A DNA stretch of 64,000 nt from NCBI GenBank assembly GCA_030145055.1, contig JAQYWK010000001.1, positions 806,001 to 870,000 of the forward strand, read 5' to 3'. Source of the DNA: Desulfovibrio sp. (GTDB taxonomy: Bacteria > Desulfobacterota > Desulfovibrionia > Desulfovibrionales > Desulfovibrionaceae). Each line of letters begins with the position of its first letter. Position 1 is the first letter of the stretch. Under the pieces are notes generated by a model. That model did not search any database. It was not told the origin of the DNA and was given only the letters and a program-made list of their open reading frames with translations. The position numbers were made by a program, and so were the translations under genes. This document shows, piece by piece, positions 43,491 to 52,649 of this stretch.

Positions 43491-46400
43491 GTGGGTTCGA
43501 TGAAAAGTCTAAAGGGCTGATATCTTCCGCTGTAAGGTTTTTTCTGCATTCTAAATTGACAATCATTTTAGTGATTGCGTCTCTACTTCTCGGCGTTGCG
43601 GCAATTCAGCTTACTCCAAGAGAGGAAGAGCCACAGATCGTTGTGCCTATGGCAGATATTGTGGTTCAGGCGCCTGGTGCGGGAGTGGAGGAAGTTGAAA
43701 AGCTTATAACCACTCCCCTTGAACGTGCCTTGTGGCAGATTGACGGAGTTGAGTATGTTTATTCTGTATCCCACCGTGACACTGCCATGGTTACGGTCAG
43801 ATTCTTTGTGGGTGAAAACCGTGAGAAATCACTGATTAAGCTTCATAATGCCATTACTAAAAATACTGAAAAAGTACCCGGTATTGTAACTGGATGGGTT
43901 GTTAAACCCGTTGAGATTGATGACGTCCCGATCGTTGCATTGACCTTGTTTCCATCGGCTGATCATCCTGAAATTTCTGATTTTGAACTGCGGCGCGTGG
44001 CGGAAGAGCTGTCATCACGGCTTGCGGAAGTGGAGAATCTGTCCCGTGTTTCCCTTGTTTCGGGAAGGTCCCGCGAAATCAGGGTGGAGCTGTTGCCGGA
44101 ACGTATGTCCGGCCTTAGTGTCTCGCCTATGAATATTGTGAATGCCTTGAAAGGAGCTGATCAGTCAGCCGTCGCGGGGACCGTGCTGTCCGGCAACAAA
44201 GAGATTACGATATCTGCTAATTCTTTCTTGGAATCAGCTTCCGATGTGGGGAATTTGATTGTAGGTGTTTTTGATTTCAAGCCCGTATATTTGCGCGACG
44301 TCGCGGTGGTGGTGGATGGCCCCGAAGAGTCTTCGTCTTATTCGCGCATTGGATTTTCGCGGCTCTATCTAACTAGAACGGGACAACCGTCAGAAGAGAT
44401 GTCTCGCCCTGCCGTGACAATTGCTCTTTCCAAGAAGAAAGGAACTAATGCAGTCAAAGTTGCCGAAGCAGTTCTTGCTCGCCTTGATCAGCTAAAAGCC
44501 ACCGTGCTCCCCGCTGGAATTGAGGTAGAAGTAACTCGAGACTACGGAAAAACTGCTGATGCTAAAGTCAGTGATTTGCTGAATTCCCTAGGCTTTGCGG
44601 TGCTTACTGTAGTTCTTTTGTTGGCTTTCACTTTGGGATGGCGCGAGGCGTCCATCGTTGCACTGGCTGTTCCCGTCAGTTTTTCTCTAGCACTTTTTGT
44701 AAATTATCTGCTGGGTTATACCATTAACAGGGTAACTCTTTTTGCTCTCATATTATCGCTTGGGTTAGTTGTGGACGATCCAATTACCAATGTGGATAAC
44801 ATTCAGCGCCATATTCTTATGAAAAAAAAGAAGGCGGCTGAGGCAACTCTCGATGCTGTTTCGGAAGTTCTTCCTCCTGTCATCATGTCCACTTTGGCGA
44901 TTATTGTTTCGTTTGTTCCGCTATTCTTCATTACGGGCATGATGGGCCCATATATGGCGCCCATGGCGGCGAATGTCCCGCTTACCGTGGTCTTTTCAAC
45001 TGTTTGCGCATTAACTATTGTGCCTTGGCTGGCCTTTCGCCTTCTTAAAAATATCAAGCCGAAGCCCGGTTCAGAGCTTAACTCTGGCCCTGGTAAAATA
45101 GAGATATTTTATTCGCGCCTCATCACTCCATTTCTAGAATCGAGAACCAAACGTTGGATGCTCGTGAGTGTGATTATTTTGGGGTTGATTTCTTCAATGG
45201 CGCTTGCGGGCTTGCGCATGGTTCCGCTTAAGATGCTGCCTTTCGATAATAAAAATGAGTTTCAGATTGTAATCGATATGGACGAAGGAACTCCCCTCGA
45301 GCAGACGGACAGGGTTGTTCGCGAGTTTGAACGGGTATTGCGCGGTGTGCCGGAAGTAACGAATTTTGTGACTTATACGGGTGAGCCGTCTCCCATGGAT
45401 TTCAATGGCCTTGTGCGTCATTACTATTGGAGAAACGGCGGACATATGGCGGATATCCGCATTAATTTGGCGGACAAATCACAACGCAGTGAGCAGAGTC
45501 ACGCGATTGTGCTCAGGCTCAGGCGGGAACTTGAATCTATTGCCGAGCGTAATGGTGCGAGCATTAAAATTATTGAATCGCCACCGGGACCACCTGTAAT
45601 TTCGACTATTACCACAGAAATTTATGGAGCAGAGGACCGTCCGTACTCCGCTTTAATAGACGGGGCGCGTCAGGTGAAATCCGTCATGGCTACCGAGTCG
45701 GGGGTTGTCGACATAGACGATTCTACCGAGGCGGATCGCATTATGGTGGATTTTGTTCTCGATAAAGAAAAATCCGCCTTGCACGGAGTTACGGCTAGAA
45801 GCGTTGTTGCAACTTTGCAGATGGCCTTGTCCGGTATGGTTCCGGCAACTGTGCATGTTCAAGGGGAAAGAAACCCGTTGCCCGTGAAACTTATTTTGCC
45901 GCGGGTTCGCCGTTCGGACGCAGGAACTCTTTCACAGCTTAAAGTTAAGTCGACCGCTGGAAAATCAGTGCCTCTGGCTGAGCTTGGAGAGCTGGTGGAA
46001 ATTGATCAACAGCAGCCTATTTACCATAAGAATCTAAAACGCGTTGTTTATGTCTTTGCTGAAATGGCAGGACGAGCACCGGGTGAAGCGATTCTGGATA
46101 TGCAGTCTGGACTGAAAAAAGATCCGCTTCCACCTTTCATCTGGTCAGAGTGGGCGGGAGAAGGTGAGTGGCAGATAACTCTTGATGTGTTCCGTGATTT
46201 GGGGATTGCTTTTGCCGCTGCCCTGCTCGGAATTTACATTTTGCTGGTGGTAGAAACAGGCTCATTTGGTATGCCGCTCTTAATTATGAGCGCGATTCCA
46301 CTTACCCTGCTGGGCATTATGCCCGGATTTTGGTTGCTTAATGTGATCGGGGCAGGTGAAGTGGCAGGGATGGTGGGCGAAGCATTTGCCGATCCGATAT

Positions 46401-46717
46401 TCTTTACCGCGACCAGTATGATCGGGATGATAGCGCTTGGCGGGATTGTTATCCGTAATTCTTTGGTGCTTATTGATTTTATCCGGCAATCACTGGCGGA
46501 GGGAATGGCGCTGAAAGATGCTATTATCCGCTCAGGATCAGTTCGACTCAGGCCCATTGCATTAACAGCAGCTACAACCGCACTTGGCGCGTGGCCTATT
46601 ACTTTAGACCCGATTTTTTCCGGTCTCGCATGGGCTTTAATCTTTGGCTTGTTAGCGTCAACTTTGTTTACTTTGGTTGTTATCCCCGTTGGTTACTATG
46701 CCCTCGAGAAAGATTAG
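43487..46717 (+). CDS. RND efflux pump inner-membrane transporter (AcrB type)
   Basis: Proton-driven RND transporter, 1076 residues, with 12 membrane helices and two large periplasmic loops. It begins with LTIILVIASLLLGVAAIQLTPREEEPQI. In helix 4, GLVVDDPITNVDNIQRH carries the paired aspartates of the proton relay. The AcrB family hallmark at the second half is MIGMIALGGIVIRNSLVLIDFIRQ followed by SVRLRPIALTAATTALGAWPI. It pumps drugs, solvents or lipophilic compounds from the periplasm. It pairs with the adaptor encoded just upstream. No local regulator is present. The gene ends 13 bp from the convergent yciH with no obvious terminator between them. Confidence 0.95.
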   Translation: MSGFDEKSKGLISSAVRFFLHSKLTIILVIASLLLGVAAIQLTPREEEPQIVVPMADIVVQAPGAGVEEVEKLITTPLERALWQIDGVEYVYSVSHRDTAMVTVRFFVGENREKSLIKLHNAITKNTEKVPGIVTGWVVKPVEIDDVPIVALTLFPSADHPEISDFELRRVAEELSSRLAEVENLSRVSLVSGRSREIRVELLPERMSGLSVSPMNIVNALKGADQSAVAGTVLSGNKEITISANSFLESASDVGNLIVGVFDFKPVYLRDVAVVVDGPEESSSYSRIGFSRLYLTRTGQPSEEMSRPAVTIALSKKKGTNAVKVAEAVLARLDQLKATVLPAGIEVEVTRDYGKTADAKVSDLLNSLGFAVLTVVLLLAFTLGWREASIVALAVPVSFSLALFVNYLLGYTINRVTLFALILSLGLVVDDPITNVDNIQRHILMKKKKAAEATLDAVSEVLPPVIMSTLAIIVSFVPLFFITGMMGPYMAPMAANVPLTVVFSTVCALTIVPWLAFRLLKNIKPKPGSELNSGPGKIEIFYSRLITPFLESRTKRWMLVSVIILGLISSMALAGLRMVPLKMLPFDNKNEFQIVIDMDEGTPLEQTDRVVREFERVLRGVPEVTNFVTYTGEPSPMDFNGLVRHYYWRNGGHMADIRINLADKSQRSEQSHAIVLRLRRELESIAERNGASIKIIESPPGPPVISTITTEIYGAEDRPYSALIDGARQVKSVMATESGVVDIDDSTEADRIMVDFVLDKEKSALHGVTARSVVATLQMALSGMVPATVHVQGERNPLPVKLILPRVRRSDAGTLSQLKVKSTAGKSVPLAELGELVEIDQQQPIYHKNLKRVVYVFAEMAGRAPGEAILDMQSGLKKDPLPPFIWSEWAGEGEWQITLDVFRDLGIAFAAALLGIYILLVVETGSFGMPLLIMSAIPLTLLGIMPGFWLLNVIGAGEVAGMVGEAFADPIFFTATSMIGMIALGGIVIRNSLVLIDFIRQSLAEGMALKDAIIRSGSVRLRPIALTAATTALGAWPITLDPIFSGLAWALIFGLLASTLFTLVVIPVGYYALEKD

Positions 46718-46730
46718 GATCAGTCTTAGT

Positions 46731-47090
46731 TTAGCCCCCTGCAAGCTTTGCCTTGTAGCCGAGCTTTTCGAGTTCTAGCTTCAGCGTATCCCGATGGTCG
46801 CCCTGAACTTCGATGATGCCATCTTTGATGGTTCCACCTGTTCCGCATTTTTGCTTAAGGGTCTTGCCTAGTTTTTTGAGCTCGTCTCCATCAAGAGGTA
46901 GTCCCGTTATGATTGAGACTCCTTTGCCTTTGCGCCCCTTTGTGTGGCGCTCAATTCGCACAACTCCATCATTTTTTTGGACGGATTTTTTACCGCAACT
47001 GCATTTATCTTTTGGGCGATTGCATGCTGGGCATATGGTTCCATGATCAGTTGAATAAACTATTCCCGCAAATTTTTTATTATTAAGCAT
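46731..47090 (-). CDS. yciH: SUI1/eIF1-like translation factor (YciH family)
   Basis: A 119-residue protein with an N-terminal zinc-knuckle-like segment (CPACNRPKDKCSCGKKS) and a C-terminal SUI1/eIF1 domain: GRKGKGVSIITGLPLDGDELKKLGKTLKQKCGTGGTIKDGIIEVQGDHRDTLKLELEKLGY. Bacterial YciH can bind the 30S subunit and influence start-site selection or act as a stress inhibitor of translation; its role in sulfate reducers is untested. Monocistronic. Its stop lies close to the RND pump stop. Confidence 0.94.
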   Translation of the reverse strand: MLNNKKFAGIVYSTDHGTICPACNRPKDKCSCGKKSVQKNDGVVRIERHTKGRKGKGVSIITGLPLDGDELKKLGKTLKQKCGTGGTIKDGIIEVQGDHRDTLKLELEKLGYKAKLAGG

Positions 47091-47321
47091 GTGCTGAACT
47101 CGGTTTGTATGTTTTTAGTCCGTAATAATGAGCGTGTCTTTGTGAGATTATTTCATAATGTCACAAAGAGGAAGTCGTTTTCCGTTATTGTTTTAATAAT
47201 ATTTTGTAGCCTATTTTCAAAAATATGATTTTATATTGCTGAACAGGGTTGAAAGGGATCAAAGATTTTTGTAAAGCATCATGACCTTGTTTTAATCAAT
47301 GCATAGTACAGGAGAAACATC

Positions 47322-47705
47322 ATGGGCCAATATACCGATATTTTTACCGAGCAAAAGCTTGAATCTCTTTTCCCCGCGAGTCTCTCCGATGACTTCTTTG
47401 AAGCTCTCTTTGGAGATGCCGAAGAAGGTAGTTACGATATTTCTCTTGGTTACACTGGAGATTCCGGTGACACCTTAAATTTTGAACTTCGTCTTAAGCA
47501 ACGTCCCGGGCGATGTCTTGTTTGTAATCTTACATATGGATTGCCGCAGGTTTTTTCGCGTCATCCTCTTATCAATATACAGGGTCTTGCGGAAAAAATC
47601 GGGGACGTTGTCGGCAAAAGTGAAAATGTAACATGGAAACTTGGATCTACTAAGGAACACAGCAGCCAGATGCATGTAATCCCCTTAGTGGTCTCTCTCG
47701 CATAG
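47322..47705 (+). CDS. Small conserved protein, 127 residues, unknown function
   Basis: No characterised domain recognised. The sequence is acidic at the front (SLSDDFFEALFGDAEEGSYDISLGYTGDSGD) with a conserved core LNFELRLKQRPGRCLVCNLTYGLPQVFSRHPLIN containing a CxxC pair. I recall close relatives throughout Desulfovibrio, sometimes carrying the misleading name pancreas/duodenum homeobox protein 1; this is from memory and not checked. No signal or membrane helix, so probably cytoplasmic. The ribosome site is AGGAGAAA. Monocistronic, with its own terminator. Confidence 0.85.
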   Translation: MGQYTDIFTEQKLESLFPASLSDDFFEALFGDAEEGSYDISLGYTGDSGDTLNFELRLKQRPGRCLVCNLTYGLPQVFSRHPLINIQGLAEKIGDVVGKSENVTWKLGSTKEHSSQMHVIPLVVSLA

Positions 47706-47760
47706 ATTTGGTTAAGAGAGCTTTCTCTCTATAATCTAAAATATACATCCCGCATTTATT

Positions 47761-47793
47761 AAGGATACAGTCATTTGGCTGTATCCTTTTTTT
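47761..47793 (+). terminator. Rho-independent terminator
   Basis: AAGGATACAG-TCATTTGG-CTGTATCCTT, a perfect 10-bp stem followed by a seven-T run, ends the 47322-47705 transcript. Confidence 0.92.
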
Positions 47794-47940
47794 GTTTATA
47801 TAAAGTGAGACAACGTGGTATGTAAGAATTTACTTTTGGCGTATAATATATTCTAGTGAAAGAGGTCGGGCCAAAGTACTCGATGTGTATTTTTATTTTG
47901 TCGTAGAGAGTTGATCAATATTCTGTTTATGGATGTGATT

Positions 47941-50190
47941 ATGAATTTTTTTAAAAAATGGGCTTTAGCTGCGGGCTTTACTTTTCTAATCGTTGTTTTT
48001 GCCTCTATTATTATTATCTCTTCGTCTCTGACCTTTCGTAAGACCTTAACCGGGCTCGCTCACAATATTATGGAGAATATAGCTTCATACACGCTTGATA
48101 AGTCAGAAGACTATTTGCGTCCCGCAGAGAAGGCCGCAGAATTAACGAAGTTCTTGGCTGATAGTAATATTGTTACAAGCGAAGATCCTTCTTCGATGAT
48201 TAGCTATTTTTATCAGCAGATATCCCTATATCCTCAGTTTACATCCGTCTATTACGGAAATACAAAGGGTGAGTTTTTTATGGCTTCCCGCTCAAACTCT
48301 ATAGTTGAGGGCGGATATTATACGAAAGTGCTCCGTAAAGATGGTGAGAAAATAACTGGTGAACTTTTGTGGACGGATCAAAATTTCAAAGTGATCAAAG
48401 AAGAGATTGATGACACGCAAAGCTACGATCCTCGCACCAGGCCGTGGTATAACGCCGCCGTTAGGCATAACGATGTGATCTGGACTGATCCATATGTGTT
48501 TTTCACTGGTAAAAAGCCCGGTATAACGACAGCAAGTCCTGTTTATGATGCAAACGGGATATTGCTTGGGGTGGTCGGGGTTGATATTACAATAGATGAA
48601 CTTTCCACTTTTCTTTCAAAGACTAAGGTCGGGAAAACAGGCAAAGCTTTTATCGTAAATCGTAATGGTGATGTTGTTGCATTTCCTGATATTTCCAAGT
48701 TGAGGCGCAGTGTTGGAGCAAATAATAAAATTCGTCTTAGCAGGATGAGTGAACTGGATGATGAAACCAGTCGCTTGGCTTATGAATCTTTGCCTCACGG
48801 GCGATTGCCATCAAAGCAAATCTTTACGACTTTTACTCATAATGGGTCCAAATATAATGCGATGTTTACTCCCTTTAAAGGAACTCAGTGGCCTTGGACC
48901 ATTGGCATTTATATGCCGGAAGATGACTATCTCGGCGAGGTCAAGGCGAACCGAAATGTTAATATTTTAATCTCTATTTTTGTAGTTCTGTTAGCCGGTC
49001 TTGCTGGGCTCGTTGTAGCTAAACGTATTGAAAAATCTAGGCAGGAAGCTGTTGCAGCGAATGTTGCAAAAAGTCGCTTCCTAGCTGTTATGAGTCATGA
49101 AATTCGAACTCCTATGAATGTCATTTTAGGCACAACTGATTTGTTGAAGGCTACCGGTTTGAGTGAAGAACAGCAGAAATTGGTTGATCTACTCGGTAAT
49201 GCCGGTGAAGGGCTTACCGATCTGATTAATGATATTTTGGATATGTCCAAGGTTGAAGCTGGATTGCTCGATTTGGAACACGTTCCTTTTGATCCGCGAG
49301 AAGTGGTAGAGCGGGTATGCAGTGTTTTTGTTATTGCAGCTTCGGCGAAAGGGATAGGTTTTAGCTGGAATATAGATCCTGAAATCCCGGCCAGCGTACT
49401 CGGTGATCCCGGTAGAACCAGGCAGGTGCTGATTAATCTCATCGGTAATGCCGTGAAATTTACAAACGAAGGGCAAGTTCAGGTTAAGGTAACTTTCGAA
49501 AAGGGAGATGTCGAGGGCATGGTGCGTCTTCACTTTGCCATTCAGGATTCAGGTCCCGGTATTCCTAAAGAACGGATGGAATCCATCTTTGAGTCATTTA
49601 CTCAGGCGGATGCCACTGTTTCCCGTAATTATGGTGGAACCGGATTGGGCTTAACTATAAGTAAAAAATTGAGCCGTATGATGGGTGGGGATATTTACGT
49701 TGAAAGTAGGCTTTCTGAAGGAAGTACATTTACCTTTACGGCTCCTTTTGAGGAATTTGTGAGTAGTGCTGATTTTCGTGAGAAAGGGTTGATTGAAAGG
49801 GCTGATCCTTTAAGCCCTCTAACTATTTTGCTTGTGGAAGATAATGCCAGTAACCGCATGCTGTTTCAGCATTACCTAGAAGATTCCGGTCACAACGTCG
49901 AGATGGCTGCAGATGGTAAGGCTGGTTTTGAGATGTATAAATCTATACGGCCCGATATTGTTTTCATGGATATTGAGATGCCAATTATGGATGGCTATGA
50001 GTCAACACTGGCAATTCGCCAATGGGAAAAATATTCCAGTGTTCAAGCTGTACCGATTGTTGCTCTTTCTGCACACGCTCTTAAGGGAATGGAAGAGTCC
50101 GTTCGCGACGCGGGCTGTACTGGATATGCAACAAAGCCTTTTTCCAAGAAGCAACTAATAGAACAGCTGGAAAAACATTTTCGTAGTTAG
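47941..50190 (+). CDS. Hybrid histidine kinase with dCache sensor (copy 1)
   Basis: Membrane sensor of 749 residues from this start. Order: membrane helix (FTFLIVVFASIIIISSSL), periplasmic dCache domain (RTRPWYNAAVRH, LLGVVGVDITIDEL), second helix (ILISIFVVLLAGLAGLVVA), HisKA with His386 in SHEIRTPMNVILGTTDLL, HATPase (NLIGNAVKFTNEGQ, DSGPGIPKERM, GGTGLGLTISKKL), and a C-terminal receiver with Asp677 in DIVFMDIEMPIMDGYES. No HAMP. I chose the ATG at 47941 because the product then aligns from residue 1 with its paralogue (MNFFKKWALAAGF versus MKIFSKWGLAAGF). The track start at 47911 is a TTG. No phosphotransfer or output gene is adjacent. Confidence 0.94.
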   Translation: MNFFKKWALAAGFTFLIVVFASIIIISSSLTFRKTLTGLAHNIMENIASYTLDKSEDYLRPAEKAAELTKFLADSNIVTSEDPSSMISYFYQQISLYPQFTSVYYGNTKGEFFMASRSNSIVEGGYYTKVLRKDGEKITGELLWTDQNFKVIKEEIDDTQSYDPRTRPWYNAAVRHNDVIWTDPYVFFTGKKPGITTASPVYDANGILLGVVGVDITIDELSTFLSKTKVGKTGKAFIVNRNGDVVAFPDISKLRRSVGANNKIRLSRMSELDDETSRLAYESLPHGRLPSKQIFTTFTHNGSKYNAMFTPFKGTQWPWTIGIYMPEDDYLGEVKANRNVNILISIFVVLLAGLAGLVVAKRIEKSRQEAVAANVAKSRFLAVMSHEIRTPMNVILGTTDLLKATGLSEEQQKLVDLLGNAGEGLTDLINDILDMSKVEAGLLDLEHVPFDPREVVERVCSVFVIAASAKGIGFSWNIDPEIPASVLGDPGRTRQVLINLIGNAVKFTNEGQVQVKVTFEKGDVEGMVRLHFAIQDSGPGIPKERMESIFESFTQADATVSRNYGGTGLGLTISKKLSRMMGGDIYVESRLSEGSTFTFTAPFEEFVSSADFREKGLIERADPLSPLTILLVEDNASNRMLFQHYLEDSGHNVEMAADGKAGFEMYKSIRPDIVFMDIEMPIMDGYESTLAIRQWEKYSSVQAVPIVALSAHALKGMEESVRDAGCTGYATKPFSKKQLIEQLEKHFRS

Positions 50191-50384
50191 TTAACACTTA
50201 ATTCTGTTGAGTTTTTTTTTTCTAAAAAGACGTGTTATTGAATATAATATTGATACTAATTGCTTTCCGTATTGCTGGTTTCAGTGTAGAAAATAAAATT
50301 AAATCAGGTAAACTAGCTTTTCTGTATGGAGTTCTGTAACTGTAAAAATAGTGTTTTTGTTAAATATATATAGATTGGGTTCTT

Positions 50385-52640
50385 ATGAAAATTTTTAGTA
50401 AATGGGGTTTAGCCGCAGGCTTTACCTCTTTGGTTTGCGTTTTTGCTGCAGTAATCATCATTTCTTCCTCCCTGACCTTTAGAAGAACGCTCACAGGGCT
50501 TTCCCATAATATAATGGAGAATATTGCTTCTTATACTCTTGATAAGTCTGAGGCATATTTGCGCCCTGCTGAAAAAGCAGCAGAACTGACCACCTTTTTG
50601 GCCGACAGCAATATCGTGAGCAGTGAAAATCCATACTCCATGATTAGCTATTTTTATCAGCAGATTGAACTTTATCCGCAGTTTACGGCTATCTATTATG
50701 GAAATATTGAAGGCGAGTTTTTTATGGCTTCGCGGTCAGATTCTATTGTGAAGAATGGATATTTTTCCAAAATAATCAGAAAATCTAAAGAAAGCCAGAA
50801 GGTTGAGCTGCTATGGACAACCCCTGGACATAAGGTTCTGGAAAAGAAGTTTGATCCGACCCATACATATGACCCCCGTTCCCGTCCGTGGTTCGTCTCT
50901 GCAGTCGAAAGCAGCGAAGTCATATGGACAGATCCATATGTGTTTTTTACCGCGCAAAAGCCGGGCATAACTACTGCTTGCCCGGTGTATGACAACGCAG
51001 GGAAGCTGCAGGGTGTCGTCGGGGTGGATATTACTATTGATGAGTTATCCACTTTTTTGAAGAAGTTAAAGATCGGTGAATCTGGCAAGGCTTTTATTGC
51101 CAACCGAAATGGTGATGTTGTGGCTTTCCCAGATTTATCCAAAGTTCAGGGTACTGTTGGCGAAGAGAATAAAGTCAGCCTCAGTAGAATGAGTGAACTT
51201 GATGATGAGGTTAGTCGTAAGGCCTATAACTCAATGCCTTCAGGGCAATTGTCCTCTACTCCGGTATATACTTCTTTCAGTCATAACGGTGAAACTTACA
51301 ATTCTATGTTTGTTCCCTTCACGGACCCTAGATGGCCTTGGATTATTGGGATTTATGTTCGTGAGGATGACTTTTTGGGTGACGTGATTGCCAATCGAAA
51401 CCAGAATATTGTTATTTCACTGTTTGTTGTTTTGCTTGCTGGGCTTGCTGGGTTGGTTGTGGCCAGACGTATTGAAAAGTCAAGAAAGGAAGCCGTAGCA
51501 GCTACGGATGCAAAGAGTCAGTTTTTAGCAAGCATGAGCCATGAAATTCGTACTCCGATGAATGTTATCCTTGGAACTTCTGATTTGCTCCAAGGAACTG
51601 AGCTTAGTGAAGAACAGCTTGAACTGGTTTCGCTTCTTGGAAATGCAGGAGACGGATTACTGAACTTGATCAATGATATTTTGGATATGTCAAAAGTTGA
51701 GTCCGGGCTTTTAGAATTAGAAAGTATAGATTTTAGTCCTCGTGAAGTTGTGCAGCAGACAGCTAAAATATTTGAGGTGGCCGCTTTACATAAAGGAATT
51801 CAAGTTGTTTGCAATATTTCGCCTGATGTTCCCAATTATGTTAAGGGCGATCCTTGCAGGCTTCGTCAGATATTGATCAACCTTATTGGTAACTCACTTA
51901 AATTCACAGTAAGCGGTGGTATCTATATTGATGTAAAACTCTTAAGTGATGCTAGTTCTGCTAAGAAACATATTGAGTTTGTTGTGCGTGATACAGGGCC
52001 GGGGATGGACAAGAGCGTAGTGGACAACATTTTTGAATCCTTTGTTCAAGCTGATTCTTCTGTTGCCCGTAAGCACGGAGGAACAGGTCTAGGGCTGGCG
52101 ATAAGCAAGCGTCTCAGCAATATGATGGATGGTGATATTTGCGCCCGGAGCGAGCTAGGTAAGGGCAGCTCATTTCTTGTAGATGCGTACTTTGATACGA
52201 GCAAGGTTGTTTCTGTATACTCGAAGGAAGTTGATGGTTCCGTTGAAAAAAACGTTGAGGTTCGGCCGCTGACCATCCTTTTGGTTGAAGATAGCGAAGA
52301 CAACCAGATGCTGTTTAAACACTACACTAAGAAAAGTCCTCATACAGTTGAAATTGCAGAAAATGGTAAAGTCGGAGTGGAGATGTTTAAAACAATCCGG
52401 CCGGATATCGTTTTTATGGATATAGAAATGCCAGTGATGGATGGTTATGAGGCAACAAAGGAAATCAGGCAATGGGAACGTGATTCCTGTCTTGTTCCAA
52501 CTGCAATTGTCGCTCTTTCGGCCCATGCACTGACGGGTGTGGAAGATTCTGTTCGAGCAGCCGGTTGTACTGGCTATATGACAAAGCCCTTTTCAAAGAA
52601 AAACCTTATGGAAGAACTCCAAGCTATTTTTCGGGCTTAA
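50385..52640 (+). CDS. Hybrid histidine kinase with dCache sensor (copy 2)
   Basis: Paralogue of the preceding gene, 751 residues, with the same architecture: N-terminal helix, dCache domain (RSRPWFVSAVES, LQGVVGVDITIDEL), second helix, HisKA (His386 in SHEIRTPMNVILGTSDLL), HATPase (NLIGNSLKFTVSGG, GGTGLGLAISKRL) and receiver (Asp679 in DIVFMDIEMPVMDGYEA). The first 100 residues are almost identical between copies; divergence is strongest in the later dCache and HATPase parts. A 194-bp AT-rich gap lies between the two genes. This looks like a tandem duplication followed by change in ligand or partner. The output partner is unknown. Confidence 0.94.
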   Translation: MKIFSKWGLAAGFTSLVCVFAAVIIISSSLTFRRTLTGLSHNIMENIASYTLDKSEAYLRPAEKAAELTTFLADSNIVSSENPYSMISYFYQQIELYPQFTAIYYGNIEGEFFMASRSDSIVKNGYFSKIIRKSKESQKVELLWTTPGHKVLEKKFDPTHTYDPRSRPWFVSAVESSEVIWTDPYVFFTAQKPGITTACPVYDNAGKLQGVVGVDITIDELSTFLKKLKIGESGKAFIANRNGDVVAFPDLSKVQGTVGEENKVSLSRMSELDDEVSRKAYNSMPSGQLSSTPVYTSFSHNGETYNSMFVPFTDPRWPWIIGIYVREDDFLGDVIANRNQNIVISLFVVLLAGLAGLVVARRIEKSRKEAVAATDAKSQFLASMSHEIRTPMNVILGTSDLLQGTELSEEQLELVSLLGNAGDGLLNLINDILDMSKVESGLLELESIDFSPREVVQQTAKIFEVAALHKGIQVVCNISPDVPNYVKGDPCRLRQILINLIGNSLKFTVSGGIYIDVKLLSDASSAKKHIEFVVRDTGPGMDKSVVDNIFESFVQADSSVARKHGGTGLGLAISKRLSNMMDGDICARSELGKGSSFLVDAYFDTSKVVSVYSKEVDGSVEKNVEVRPLTILLVEDSEDNQMLFKHYTKKSPHTVEIAENGKVGVEMFKTIRPDIVFMDIEMPVMDGYEATKEIRQWERDSCLVPTAIVALSAHALTGVEDSVRAAGCTGYMTKPFSKKNLMEELQAIFRA

Positions 52641-52649
52641 AGGGTCCCT

